Assembly (NCBI RefSeq): GCF_036245475.1 | Contig: NZ_BTPM01000002.1 | Span: 372,001 to 436,000 of the forward strand | Source: Vibrio sp. 10N | GTDB taxonomy: Bacteria; Pseudomonadota; Gammaproteobacteria; Enterobacterales; Vibrionaceae | Direction of reading: 5' to 3' | Length of the DNA stretch: 64,000 bases | Part shown: piece by piece, positions 18,051 to 27,115 of the stretch | Layout: each line of letters opens with the position of its first letter | Numbering within the stretch: position 1 is the first letter of the stretch | Notes under the pieces: model-generated | Seen by the model: the letters and a program-made list of their open reading frames with translations, nothing else | What the model was told of the DNA's origin: nothing | Databases searched by the model: none | Position numbers and translations under genes: made by a program

Positions 18051-19817
18051 ATGTTAATAGACAGGGTAACTTCTGAAAATGTTAATCCCAACGAACTATC
18101 TCGCCTACAATCAGGGCGTTATGCCCTGACTGTTCAAAAACGTAAGGGGTGCTTTGAAGAATCACTGATATTAGAGCCTATTATCCCAGAGGGACTCTCG
18201 ACAGATTTCGTTTTTGCTCAGCCTTCGGAGGATCTGTTTACTAATGAAGATATTCTAAAGAGCGAGCAACAACTTAGAGTGATTTACGATGCTATCCATC
18301 AAATCAATGATAAATTTGATACAACTGACCTAGATAAGTTTAGCCATTTCCTACCACCAGAAATTAGCAAAAACATAACACCCAATGAGCTGGATATCGG
18401 AATAGACGATGCTTTCGATAATGGCGTGTTATTTCAGATAAATAGCTCGCCAAGAATGAGCATGCGTTACGACACAGAACTGTTGCCTACGAGTAGAGTA
18501 AAGCGGTATGCGAATAACTATCAAGCTCACTTAGTTGCACATTCCGAGTGCTGGCAGCAAAGGACGATTGTTGGCATTGTTCCTAAAAAACTAATGGCAA
18601 AAGTTAGTGAGGACGAGATCGGTATTTATGAGAACATCGTTTACGTACGGTTAATTGATAATTTATTCAATTATTTGACGTTATACAAAATACGTCTTGA
18701 GGAGATTGTTACTTTCATTGGGAAATTTGGAACCCTGGACAGCAGCAACAAAGATCATCGTTATATCACTCAATTAACTGAGGACTGGGGCAGGGCATAT
18801 GAAAACAGTACCGACTCGATGGAGCAACTGCAGGATCAAACTGAATCAAGTCTAGAGAAAATCAAGGCCAGTATTCGAAAGCTATCCCAGTTACGATCAG
18901 ACAAACTGTATCAGTCGATTCCACGTGCAGCTAAGGTGGGTATGGAGCTGAAACAAACCAATATTCTGGTTCACGACAAAAACTATCGAAGAGTTGCTAA
19001 GCTTTGGCGACTTTGGCTTGCAAACTCGAATATTGATAAGTTATCACCAAAACAGGCTCTTGAACAAAAACAGCATAACTTCATCCAATTTCAAAGATAC
19101 TTTGACCAAGTGTTGAGGCAAGTGTTCTTTAATTTAGGCTGGTCTTTATCCGAAGCAAAGGATGGCTATAAATTAACACACAACAATACGTTTGAACTAG
19201 AGGTCAAACACTCAGGTAAAGGTGAGTGGTTAGTAGTAAAAAAAGAAGATGTAGTAGCTCGAATAGTTGCTATTTCTGAACCATTGGTTGAAGAAATTTC
19301 AGAAAGAGAGTTAGCACCTGGAGTGTTTCTAGTATGTCCCGAAAATAATACGTTGAGTTCAAGTGACCACATTATCGAAATCTCACCGATTGCCCTTGAC
19401 GGAAAAGAAATCTTAGCTGGTAAACTGCAACAGCAGATTTTGAAAACTATCATTCGTGAGTATTTGACTGGGTTTAAGGTCAAGCTGCCCACCGCGATAG
19501 ACAAGCTATATCAAGAGAAATTTGACTTCAGTTTGTCAGATGAAGAACTCAAAATAGCGAAGGAACATGCTAATACAGAGCTGTACAACGCAATTGTCAC
19601 TAAAAGTCATATATCGATGTACTTAAAGCAGTGTCCGGTTTGTAGCCAGCCAGCTCACGAAAGTAGTGTTGAGCAAACAACGAAAGACTACTTTAAGGCA
19701 GCTTGCAGAAACAAAACTTGCAAAGCAACTTGGACTTTAGACGTTAAGCGGTCGCTATTTAGTTTGAATGAGGAGAGTTCATCAAACGGTAGGTTTGCGT
19801 TCAGTTTCAGTTTTTAG
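18051..19817 (+). CDS. DUF2357/McrC-like partner of the AAA+ protein
   Basis: A 588-residue protein starting three bases after the AAA+ gene. Residues about 160-235 (IVGIVPKK...YENIVYVRLIDNL) match the style of DUF2357, a domain found in McrC-like partners of McrB ATPases. The region near 370-410 (GWSLSEAKDG, FELEVKHSGKG) might be a degenerate PD-(D/E)XK core, but the acidic residues are not convincing. A C-terminal zinc ribbon is clear: CPVC...CRNKTC (about 525-560). It is the last gene of the seven-gene operon; a 317-bp gap follows. Role inferred: output or target-recognition subunit for the AAA+ ring. Confidence 0.65.
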   Translation: MLIDRVTSENVNPNELSRLQSGRYALTVQKRKGCFEESLILEPIIPEGLSTDFVFAQPSEDLFTNEDILKSEQQLRVIYDAIHQINDKFDTTDLDKFSHFLPPEISKNITPNELDIGIDDAFDNGVLFQINSSPRMSMRYDTELLPTSRVKRYANNYQAHLVAHSECWQQRTIVGIVPKKLMAKVSEDEIGIYENIVYVRLIDNLFNYLTLYKIRLEEIVTFIGKFGTLDSSNKDHRYITQLTEDWGRAYENSTDSMEQLQDQTESSLEKIKASIRKLSQLRSDKLYQSIPRAAKVGMELKQTNILVHDKNYRRVAKLWRLWLANSNIDKLSPKQALEQKQHNFIQFQRYFDQVLRQVFFNLGWSLSEAKDGYKLTHNNTFELEVKHSGKGEWLVVKKEDVVARIVAISEPLVEEISERELAPGVFLVCPENNTLSSSDHIIEISPIALDGKEILAGKLQQQILKTIIREYLTGFKVKLPTAIDKLYQEKFDFSLSDEELKIAKEHANTELYNAIVTKSHISMYLKQCPVCSQPAHESSVEQTTKDYFKAACRNKTCKATWTLDVKRSLFSLNEESSSNGRFAFSFSF

Positions 19818-20007
19818 GATACACTGGTTTGATTGGGATAACGGGAACCGAATAAGGGCAGGGTGACTTATGTCGCCTTGTAAGCACAATTCTTCTGCGG
19901 AAAATGCATGTTCAAGCCTTCAGGCGTACCATGTTTCGGTTTCAGTGTTGAATTAGGCACCATACTCTTCAAACTAGACGGAATATATGTAGGATGAGCC
20001 TGCTTAA

Positions 20008-20026
20008 ATCCATATAATTGATGGAT
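20008..20026. promoter_or_regulatory. Inverted repeat upstream of hsdM
   Basis: Perfect 6-bp arms ATCCAT/ATGGAT separated by seven bases, about 110 bp before hsdM. It could be an operator or a weak hairpin; no known regulator gene lies beside it. Confidence 0.25.
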
Positions 20027-20100
20027 ACTTTGATGGTCTTTTTCTGTACAAGCAAGGCCATAGAAACTTAATAGCTATACCCATTGTTAGGGGAAAGCTA

Positions 20101-20114
20101 GAGGGAATACCCTC
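20101..20114. promoter_or_regulatory. Short palindrome just upstream of hsdM
   Basis: GAGGG and CCCTC arms with a four-base loop end 20 bases before the hsdM ATG. The position suits an operator or an mRNA hairpin limiting translation of the methyltransferase. There is no poly-U run, so it is not a terminator. Confidence 0.35.
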
Positions 20115-20134
20115 AAACAATAAAGAGATAAACC

Positions 20135-21721
20135 ATGAACAACAACGATCTCGTCGCCAAACTCTGGAAACTCTGTGACAACCTACGTGATGGTGGGGTG
20201 TCATACCAAAACTACGTTAACGAACTGGCCTCACTGCTGTTTCTTAAAATGTGTGAAGAAACGGGTCAGGAAGATGACCTGTTACCAGAGGGGTACCGCT
20301 GGGCGGATTTGAAAGCAAAAATCGGCCAAGACCAACACCAGTTCTACCGCAATATGTTGGTACAGTTGGGCGCCGATGATCACGCGATTGTTCGAGCGAT
20401 TTTCCAAAACGTCAACACCACTATCACGCAGCCAGCGCAGCTTACCGAGCTAGTGGACAACATGGACAGCCTTGAATGGTTTGAAGGTGATAAGGGCAAG
20501 AGCCGTGATGATTTTGGTGACATGTACGAAGGCCTACTACAAAAGAACGCGAACGAGACCAAATCAGGAGCTGGTCAGTACTTTACGCCGCGTTCGCTTA
20601 TCAGCACCATCGTTAAACTTATGCAGCCGCAGCCGCGTGAAATCATTCAAGATCCAGCAGCAGGCACAGCAGGCTTTTTGATTGAAGCTGATAAATACAT
20701 CAAAGCGCAAACCAACGATCTTGATGACCTCGATGATGATGACCAAGAGTTCCAAATGACCAAAGCCTTTGTGGGTTTGGAACTGGTGCCAGAGACCCGT
20801 CGTCTTGCACTGATGAACTGCTTGCTACATGACATCGAGGGCGATGAAGATGAAGGGGCTATTCGCCTTGGTAATACACTAGGTAGTGCGGGTGAAAGCT
20901 TGCCAAAAGCCAACGTGATTTTGACTAACCCTCCATTCGGTAGTGCCGCAAGCACCAACATTACTCGCACCTTTGTTCACCCAACGGGTAACAAACAGCT
21001 TTGTTTTATGCAGCATATCTACGATGCGCTAGAGCCAGGTGGCCGTGCTGCGGTTGTTATCCCAGATAACGTCTTGTTTGAAGGCGGTAAAGGTACAGAA
21101 ATCCGTCGAGACTTAATGGACAAATGTAACCTGCACACCATCCTACGCTTGCCAACGGGCATCTTCTACGCGCAAGGGGTGAAGACTAATGTGCTGTTTT
21201 TCCAAAAAGGCACGCCAGAGAATCCAGCTCAGGACAAAGGTTGCACCAAGGAGACTTGGGTATTTGATATGCGAACCAATATGAACACCTTTGGTAAACG
21301 CCGCCCACTAACAGACAAACACTTCGATGTATTTGTAGACGCATACGGTAGCGATGCGAATGGTCAATCTGATCGTGTTGAAGGTGTATACGAAACGTTA
21401 GGTAACGTGTTTGCAGAAGGCGAATCTTCAGTAGAGCAAACCATCGAAAATGCACGTTTCCGCAAGTTCAGCCGTGAATATATTCGCGACCAAAAAGGCG
21501 ATAGCTTAGATATCTCATGGCTTAAAGATCTCGAAGCCACGAGTGCGGAAAACCTACCAGAGCCAGAAGTGCTTGCCGGAGAAGCAATGGCAGAACTCAC
21601 TGAAGCCATGTCTGAGATCTACCAACTGATGCAAGCACTTGGTGCGAACGATGAAGCTGAGTCACAAAAACAATTGCTTGAAGAAGCCTTTGGCTTGGCA
21701 GAAAAGCCGGAGGCAGAGTAA
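20135..21721 (+). CDS. hsdM: Type I DNA methyltransferase subunit HsdM
   Basis: A 528-residue N6-adenine methyltransferase. An N-terminal HsdM_N helical domain (YQNYVNELASLLFLKMCEE) is followed by the SAM-binding motif DPAAGTAGFLIEA (near residue 172) and the catalytic NPPFGSAA (near 264, class gamma NPPF). A C-terminal helical tail ends the protein. It modifies host DNA at the sequence specified by HsdS and is required for restriction with HsdR. The hsdS ATG overlaps its stop by one base (TAATG). The length is normal. The cognate hsdR is most likely the gene at 4419, separated by the TerY-P operon. Confidence 0.95.
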   Translation: MNNNDLVAKLWKLCDNLRDGGVSYQNYVNELASLLFLKMCEETGQEDDLLPEGYRWADLKAKIGQDQHQFYRNMLVQLGADDHAIVRAIFQNVNTTITQPAQLTELVDNMDSLEWFEGDKGKSRDDFGDMYEGLLQKNANETKSGAGQYFTPRSLISTIVKLMQPQPREIIQDPAAGTAGFLIEADKYIKAQTNDLDDLDDDDQEFQMTKAFVGLELVPETRRLALMNCLLHDIEGDEDEGAIRLGNTLGSAGESLPKANVILTNPPFGSAASTNITRTFVHPTGNKQLCFMQHIYDALEPGGRAAVVIPDNVLFEGGKGTEIRRDLMDKCNLHTILRLPTGIFYAQGVKTNVLFFQKGTPENPAQDKGCTKETWVFDMRTNMNTFGKRRPLTDKHFDVFVDAYGSDANGQSDRVEGVYETLGNVFAEGESSVEQTIENARFRKFSREYIRDQKGDSLDISWLKDLEATSAENLPEPEVLAGEAMAELTEAMSEIYQLMQALGANDEAESQKQLLEEAFGLAEKPEAE

Positions 21722-23103
21722 TGAGTAAGTTGCCGAAGGGGTGGGTTGAGTCGTCACTAATTGACTTAGCTAAGTTTATTGATTATCGAGGACGTACTCC
21801 AAAAAAAACTGAGGAAGGTATCCCCTTAATCACGGCTAAGAACATTAAAGATGGTTTTATCAATCGCGAACCGAGGGAGTTTATTGCTGAAGCTGACTAC
21901 GATGGCTGGATGACTAGAGGTATACCTATAGTAGGGGATGTTTTGTTAACTACAGAAGCTCCTCTAGGTAACGTTGCTCAGATTGATATAAAAGAAAAAT
22001 TTGCTTTGGCACAAAGAGCGATTTGTTTTCAGTTTTACAAAAATGAAGTAGAACGTTTTGTTTACTACTATCTTCGTTCACCTTTGTTTAACCAAAAGCT
22101 TGGATTGAACTCTACTGGTTCAACTGTTAAGGGAATAAAAGCTGCGACGTTGAAAAAACTGCCAGTGCATATAGCACCACTTACCGAACAAAAACGCATC
22201 GTCGAAAAACTCGACGAGGTATTGGCACAGGTCGACACCATCAAAGCCCGCCTAGACGGCATCCCTGATTTGCTAAAACGCTTCCGCCAATCGGTACTTG
22301 CTGCTGCGGTGTCGGGTAAGTTGACGGAGACTAGCTCTAGCATATGGTTAGAAGGCGAACTATCCGATGTTGCGACATTTCAAAATGGCTATGCTTTTAA
22401 GAGTGGGTGGTTTAGTGATGAAGGCGATTTTCAAGTAATCAAGCTTGGTAACGTTAAAGATGACTATTTAAAGTTAGATACAGCACCTGCTTATTTGAAT
22501 TCTAAGCAAGCACAGGAATACCTTAAATTTAAGCCAAGCGTTGGTGATATTTTACTTTCCATGACGGGGACTAAGTTCAAAAGAGATTATGGTTTTGCAT
22601 GTTTAGTTGAAAGGGACTTACCGGTGTTAATTAATCAGCGAGTTGGTCGGATTCTTCCTGAGCGTAAAAAGGTAATCCCTGAGTACTTGCACTTGTACCT
22701 TCGTTCGGAATTGTTTAGAAACCAGTTTTTTGCAGGAGAGACAGGTGGTGTTAATCAAGGCAATGTCGGTTCAAAGCACATTATGTCTTGTAAATTGTCT
22801 ATACCAAGTATGGAAACACAAAACTTGATTGCATCTAAAGCTAGGAACCTATTTGATCTCGCTAACACCATCGAAGCACAAGTGAAAAAAGCACAAGTGA
22901 GGGTAGATAATCTAACCCAAAGCATTTTAGCAAAAGCCTTCCGTGGTGAACTGGTTCCACAAGATCCAAACGATGAGCCCGCAGACAAGCTTTTAGAGCG
23001 CATCGCAGAAGCCCGCAAAGAGGCCGAAGCGCTCGCTAAAGCCGCTAAAAAAGCAGAGAACGCGAAAAAGCGTGCAGCGAAAAAGGCTGCTGAAAATAAT
23101 TAA
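21721..23103 (+). CDS. hsdS: Type I specificity subunit HsdS
   Basis: A 460-residue DNA-recognition subunit with two target-recognition domains and two conserved helices. TRD1 starts LPKGWVESSLIDLAKF, followed by the first conserved helix (PLTEQKRIVEKLDEVLAQVDTI). TRD2 starts WLEGELSDVATFQNGYAF, followed by the second helix (IEAQVKKAQVRVDNLTQSIL). The sequence FRGELVPQDPNDEPA is the usual closing motif. The C-terminus is an Ala/Lys-rich helix. It specifies the bipartite recognition site for HsdM and HsdR. A terminator hairpin follows within 15 bp. Confidence 0.95.
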   Translation: MSKLPKGWVESSLIDLAKFIDYRGRTPKKTEEGIPLITAKNIKDGFINREPREFIAEADYDGWMTRGIPIVGDVLLTTEAPLGNVAQIDIKEKFALAQRAICFQFYKNEVERFVYYYLRSPLFNQKLGLNSTGSTVKGIKAATLKKLPVHIAPLTEQKRIVEKLDEVLAQVDTIKARLDGIPDLLKRFRQSVLAAAVSGKLTETSSSIWLEGELSDVATFQNGYAFKSGWFSDEGDFQVIKLGNVKDDYLKLDTAPAYLNSKQAQEYLKFKPSVGDILLSMTGTKFKRDYGFACLVERDLPVLINQRVGRILPERKKVIPEYLHLYLRSELFRNQFFAGETGGVNQGNVGSKHIMSCKLSIPSMETQNLIASKARNLFDLANTIEAQVKKAQVRVDNLTQSILAKAFRGELVPQDPNDEPADKLLERIAEARKEAEALAKAAKKAENAKKRAAKKAAENN

Positions 23104-23117
23104 TTTATAAATTTATT

Positions 23118-23142
23118 AGCACGCACAGCAGCGTGCTTTTTT
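23118..23142 (+). terminator. Rho-independent terminator after hsdS
   Basis: Stem AGCACGC/GCGTGCT (7 bp) with a six-base loop, followed by a run of T ending at 23142. It ends exactly where the first possible ATG of the next gene begins, which argues that mcrB starts at the later ATG (23155). Confidence 0.85.
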
Positions 23143-23154
23143 ATGAGTGTAACA

Positions 23155-25248
23155 ATGGAAACGTCAAATCAATATTCAGGTGAAACCAGCTTAGCGCAGT
23201 TTTTCAACCAGTATAAAGATGCCACTGCAAAGTGGCACACTGGTTACACGCGTACTTGTGAAACTATTCAAAATGATCCCGACATTACAGATGAAACGTT
23301 AGCGTTGATTTGGTATCAGCGTGATAACTATGTTTCAAGTCTAATGCAAGGGGCCCCGTCTCAAGAAGAATTTGAGAGAGCGAAGTCATCGCTGCGGGAG
23401 TTAACGCTGCGTATAAAGGCTGAACCATCAGCAGAGATGTACTCAGAAGCTCAGCGGCTAATGCTCGAATACAAATCTAAACAGTTACTCAATAAAAACT
23501 ATAAAGCGCTGCTTAACAGAGCCTTTTCTGCAATAGCTCCTCGCATATGCATTTCAACAGTAGATGACCGCTATTTAATTAGGGCATTGACTTACCTTAA
23601 CAAGCGTTTCGATTTGGGCTTGTCACTTAAAGGCAATTGGTTCGAACTTAATCAAGCTTATACAACGGCGTTAAGAGCGCACCTTCCTGAAGACTATGAC
23701 CATTTTCTTGCGAACATGGCAACATGGCAAGTTTATGAGGATCTTAAAGAAAACCGTCTAGGTGATGGTGAAATACAAGAAAAGGCAAATAATTCGTATA
23801 CATCGGAAAGCAGCATGACAGCAGTCAAAAGTTCTGAACCATTGAACCAAATCCTTTATGGCCCACCAGGAACAGGTAAAACCTACCACACTATTGAAGC
23901 AGCAGTAAAAGCCGCAGAGCCAGAGTTTTACCTTGAGCTGAATATCGATCAGAAGGTCGGTGCCACTGCGGAGCAACGTGCTACGCTCCAGAAAAAATAC
24001 CAAGAACTGTGTGATGCTAAGCGTATCCGCTTTGTCACGTTCCATCAAAGCTATGGCTATGAGGAGTTTGTAGAAGGGTTGAGTGCAAACTCAGTAGATG
24101 GACAAGTCTCTTATGATGTCAAATCGGGCATTTTTAAAAGTATTTGCGAGCAGGCGACACAAGGGATAGAGCAAGACAATGACCCGCTGGAAATTGCAAT
24201 TGCCGCGCTTAAAGAAGAACTTGAAGAAGGCTCTTCACTGTCTTTATCAACGCAAAGAGGTAAGGCGTTCGATATTCAATATCACGGCAATACGACCTTC
24301 AGAGCATTTCCCCATGAGACAAGTCATGAAGATTTGGGTAACGGCTATCCTGTTGCTATAGACAGTATTCGTAAGCTCTATCGAGGAGCAAATGTAAGGG
24401 AGTTCTATAACCCTTCATACGTAAAAGCCATACTCAAATATTTAGTCACCAAATATAAGCTACCAGAAAAGCCTGCGACCTCTGCACAAAATGCCAAGAA
24501 CTTTGTTTTAGTTATCGACGAAATTAATCGAGGCAACATTTCAAAGATATTTGGTGAACTGATTACGTTAATAGAAGACTCCAAGCGCTCTGGAAAAGGG
24601 CAGACTGAATCAATCGAAGTCGTTCTGCCTCACTCTGGCGAGACGTTTTCTGTGCCAAATAATCTATACCTTATTGGAACGATGAACACTGCTGACCGCT
24701 CACTAGCTATGATGGACACCGCATTGCGACGCCGTTTCGAGTTTGTCGAGATGATGCCAAAGCCTAGCCTTTTGAGTAGCATTATGGTTAAAGGCATAGA
24801 TTTAGAGCAGTTCCTAGAAACTCTAAACCAACGTATTGAAGTACTTTACGACCATGAACACACCTTGGGGCATGCTTTCTTTATGCCAGTCAAGGAATGT
24901 GTTGAGCAAGGTGATGATACTCAGGCCTTTATCGTGTTGAAGTCGGTCTTTCAAAACAAAATCATCCCTTTGCTCGAAGAGTACTTCTTTGAAGATTGGA
25001 ACAAGATCCGTTTGGTGCTAGCGGACAACCAGAAAGCCGAGAATTCCCAATTAGAGAGCTTGCAGTTTATTTCTGAACAAAAGCTTACCACCGCGGCGTT
25101 GGGAACTCTGTTTGGCCATAACCATGGCTTAAACCAGTACGGTGAGGAACAACAGAAATTCACACTAAAAGATAAAACCGACAGTGTCTGGGATAATCCT
25201 TCTGCCTACATTGGGATCTATTCGTTGGGCCAAGCGTCGGGTGATTAA
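23155..25248 (+). CDS. mcrB: McrB, GTPase subunit of a methyl-directed restriction system
   Basis: A 697-residue protein. The N-terminal ~225 residues are helical with no clear family. The AAA+ domain follows: Walker A YGPPGTGKTYHT (near residue 235), FHQSYGYEEFVEG, Walker B VIDEINRGNISKIFGEL (near 452), sensor GTMNTADRSLAMMD and arginine finger ALRRRFEF. McrB hexamers hydrolyse GTP and drive DNA cleavage with McrC at modified cytosine sites. I chose ATG 23155 over 23143 because the latter abuts the hsdS terminator T-run. mcrC follows after two bases. This is the second McrB-type ATPase in the window and is closer to classical McrB. Confidence 0.9.
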   Translation: METSNQYSGETSLAQFFNQYKDATAKWHTGYTRTCETIQNDPDITDETLALIWYQRDNYVSSLMQGAPSQEEFERAKSSLRELTLRIKAEPSAEMYSEAQRLMLEYKSKQLLNKNYKALLNRAFSAIAPRICISTVDDRYLIRALTYLNKRFDLGLSLKGNWFELNQAYTTALRAHLPEDYDHFLANMATWQVYEDLKENRLGDGEIQEKANNSYTSESSMTAVKSSEPLNQILYGPPGTGKTYHTIEAAVKAAEPEFYLELNIDQKVGATAEQRATLQKKYQELCDAKRIRFVTFHQSYGYEEFVEGLSANSVDGQVSYDVKSGIFKSICEQATQGIEQDNDPLEIAIAALKEELEEGSSLSLSTQRGKAFDIQYHGNTTFRAFPHETSHEDLGNGYPVAIDSIRKLYRGANVREFYNPSYVKAILKYLVTKYKLPEKPATSAQNAKNFVLVIDEINRGNISKIFGELITLIEDSKRSGKGQTESIEVVLPHSGETFSVPNNLYLIGTMNTADRSLAMMDTALRRRFEFVEMMPKPSLLSSIMVKGIDLEQFLETLNQRIEVLYDHEHTLGHAFFMPVKECVEQGDDTQAFIVLKSVFQNKIIPLLEEYFFEDWNKIRLVLADNQKAENSQLESLQFISEQKLTTAALGTLFGHNHGLNQYGEEQQKFTLKDKTDSVWDNPSAYIGIYSLGQASGD

Positions 25249-25250
25249 TC

Positions 25251-26666
25251 ATGGGCGCTAACAACAGTCCATTACACAAGGGCAACGGGGTAGCGAGCGG
25301 GCATCCTGTTGTCTTTGAGTTTGGTTTTCTTTGTAGTGACAAAGACGCTGCGATTCAGTACGGCTTTTGCCATGTCTCCGAACGTTCTTTTGAATACCTT
25401 GAGTCGCTTTTCTTCAATGAACAAAGTGCCAGCCAGCACGATCTAGAGCAGAGAGACAGTAACGTATCGCAGTTTCTGCAATTGAGAACCCGTTTTGGTT
25501 ACAAGGTGCTGCAAGTAAAGAACTACGTTGGTGTCATTTTTACGCCACATGGCCAGCATATAGAGGTGTTGCCCAAAATAGCCAAAACGGCGGAAGACTT
25601 TGAATTGGGTGTTACTGAGTCACGAAGCAAACTGTTAATGATGCTCAGACATCTAGGCGAGTTTAGGCACCTAGCCACCGATTCCGCCAGCGTCGATACG
25701 CTTAAGATGCCGCTCCTTGAAGTATTTATTAAGCAGTTTTTGGATAGCGTAAATCAACTGGTCAAACGCGGCTTGCGAAGTGATTATGTGCGCCGTGAAG
25801 ACAATTTAGCGTTTCAAAAGGGTAAGCTCAAAGTATCTAAGCAGCTTCGTCACAATGTGGTGAACAAACATAAGTTCTTTGTTGAGTATGACGAGTATCT
25901 TCAAGATCGACCGGCGAACCGTCTGATTAGGGCTGCGTTAAAAAAGGTTGCCTCGTACACCAGAGCCAATGTTAACCAGCGTTTATTGCGAGAACTCGAC
26001 TTTGCTTTCGATGAGGTACCCGCAAGTCTTAACGCGAAACAAGATTTTGCGCGAGTGAAATTGGACCGAAGTATGAGCTATTACCAAGCACCTCTGGTGT
26101 GGGCTCGTTTGATTCTCGAAGGTTTTTCTCCGCTGAGTATGAAAGGCATGTCGAGCGCACAATCGTTGCTGTTTCCGATGGAATCAGTGTTCGAAAGCTA
26201 CGTTGCCTCAGTGCTAAACGAGCAACTCATACCCGAAGCAAAACTGCATACCCAAACGACCAGTGAGTATTTGGTTCAACATCAAAAGCGGCGCCAGTTT
26301 CAGTTAAGACCTGATCTGCTTATTACTTACTCTGAAGGTATAAGTTCGAAAAAAATAAAACTGGTGCTGGACACGAAATGGAAGTTGATTGATATCCAAG
26401 CTAACAATTATGGCTTGGCTCAGTCTGACTTCTATCAAATGCTGGCCTACGGGCAGAATTATCAAGATGGAGCCGGTGATCTTGTGCTGATTTACCCACA
26501 ACATGATGGGTTCCAAGAGCCGATAGAGTTCTCATTTGAGTTTACCAAAGACCTACGGTTGTGGGTTGTCCCGTTTGAAATAGAGCAGGGTGGGCTTAGT
26601 CGATTGATTACCAGAGACTATCACCCATTTCACAAGCTTATGAAGAGTGGACCCTTGCATTTGTGA
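25251..26666 (+). CDS. mcrC: McrC, nuclease subunit partner of McrB
   Basis: A 471-residue protein. The N-terminal half is the McrC beta-barrel region (YKVLQVKNYVGVIFTPHGQHIEVLPKI), the part that engages the McrB ring. The C-terminal half carries a PD-(D/E)XK nuclease core: Asp in LRPDLLI (near residue 352) and LDTKWK (near 371), then a conserved QMLAYGQNY. It cleaves DNA when the McrB ring translocates. It starts two bases after mcrB and ends the pair. The length is somewhat above that of E. coli K-12 McrC, as is common in this branch. Confidence 0.92.
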   Translation: MGANNSPLHKGNGVASGHPVVFEFGFLCSDKDAAIQYGFCHVSERSFEYLESLFFNEQSASQHDLEQRDSNVSQFLQLRTRFGYKVLQVKNYVGVIFTPHGQHIEVLPKIAKTAEDFELGVTESRSKLLMMLRHLGEFRHLATDSASVDTLKMPLLEVFIKQFLDSVNQLVKRGLRSDYVRREDNLAFQKGKLKVSKQLRHNVVNKHKFFVEYDEYLQDRPANRLIRAALKKVASYTRANVNQRLLRELDFAFDEVPASLNAKQDFARVKLDRSMSYYQAPLVWARLILEGFSPLSMKGMSSAQSLLFPMESVFESYVASVLNEQLIPEAKLHTQTTSEYLVQHQKRRQFQLRPDLLITYSEGISSKKIKLVLDTKWKLIDIQANNYGLAQSDFYQMLAYGQNYQDGAGDLVLIYPQHDGFQEPIEFSFEFTKDLRLWVVPFEIEQGGLSRLITRDYHPFHKLMKSGPLHL

Positions 26667-26719
26667 GTTAAGCTCTAAGTAATTGTAATGCTCAAAATTG
26701 TAATAAGAATGAACCGCTA

Positions 26720-27058
26720 ATGATTAGAGACGAACTATTAGACAGACTTTTACTTGAATTTGGTGAACCAGCACGCGTCACTAAAAAGGTAAATGCATGG
26801 CATATCACCAGCCAGTTCGGCATCGTGATTGAGGTCGATACGCCAAAAGATGGCTCGTATGCCAATGTCTGGCTACCTGAACCATTTGGTAATGTGACAT
26901 TACCAGAGATCCCAACAACGCGTTACCCCGAAGATAAAGGTCGTCACAGCAACACATACAGCACGCCAGGTCTAACGCGAGGGGAGTCGGCGCTTAAAAT
27001 TAAGGTACAGACCTTAAAGCATATTGAAATGTTTTTGGGATATTTGTTGCCGGAGTAA
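26720..27058 (+). CDS. Small hypothetical protein between mcrC and druH
   Basis: A 112-residue soluble protein (MIRDELLDRLLLEFGEP...), mixed alpha/beta, with no signal peptide, membrane segment or recognised motif. It is encoded 53 bp after mcrC and 57 bp before druH on the same strand. It may be an accessory part of either system or a small host-interaction protein. Reading frame and composition look real; the function is unknown. Confidence 0.6.
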   Translation: MIRDELLDRLLLEFGEPARVTKKVNAWHITSQFGIVIEVDTPKDGSYANVWLPEPFGNVTLPEIPTTRYPEDKGRHSNTYSTPGLTRGESALKIKVQTLKHIEMFLGYLLPE

Positions 27059-27115
27059 CGGGTCTGTTTTAGTCAATTAGAAAAGTAACAATAACGTCAG
27101 TTAGGTAGGGGCAAT

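Larger units (their letters stand above)
19818..20134. other. Intergenic region between TerY-P operon and hsdM
   Basis: About 317 bp with no credible gene. It holds two inverted repeats described separately (20008-20026 and 20101-20114). No U-rich terminator was found behind the upstream operon. This region probably contains the promoter of hsdM-hsdS, but I could not pick convincing -35/-10 boxes. Confidence 0.5.

Noticed and set aside
19818-20134. A remnant gene upstream of hsdM
   Set aside because: No frame with recognisable protein similarity; stops are frequent in all frames.
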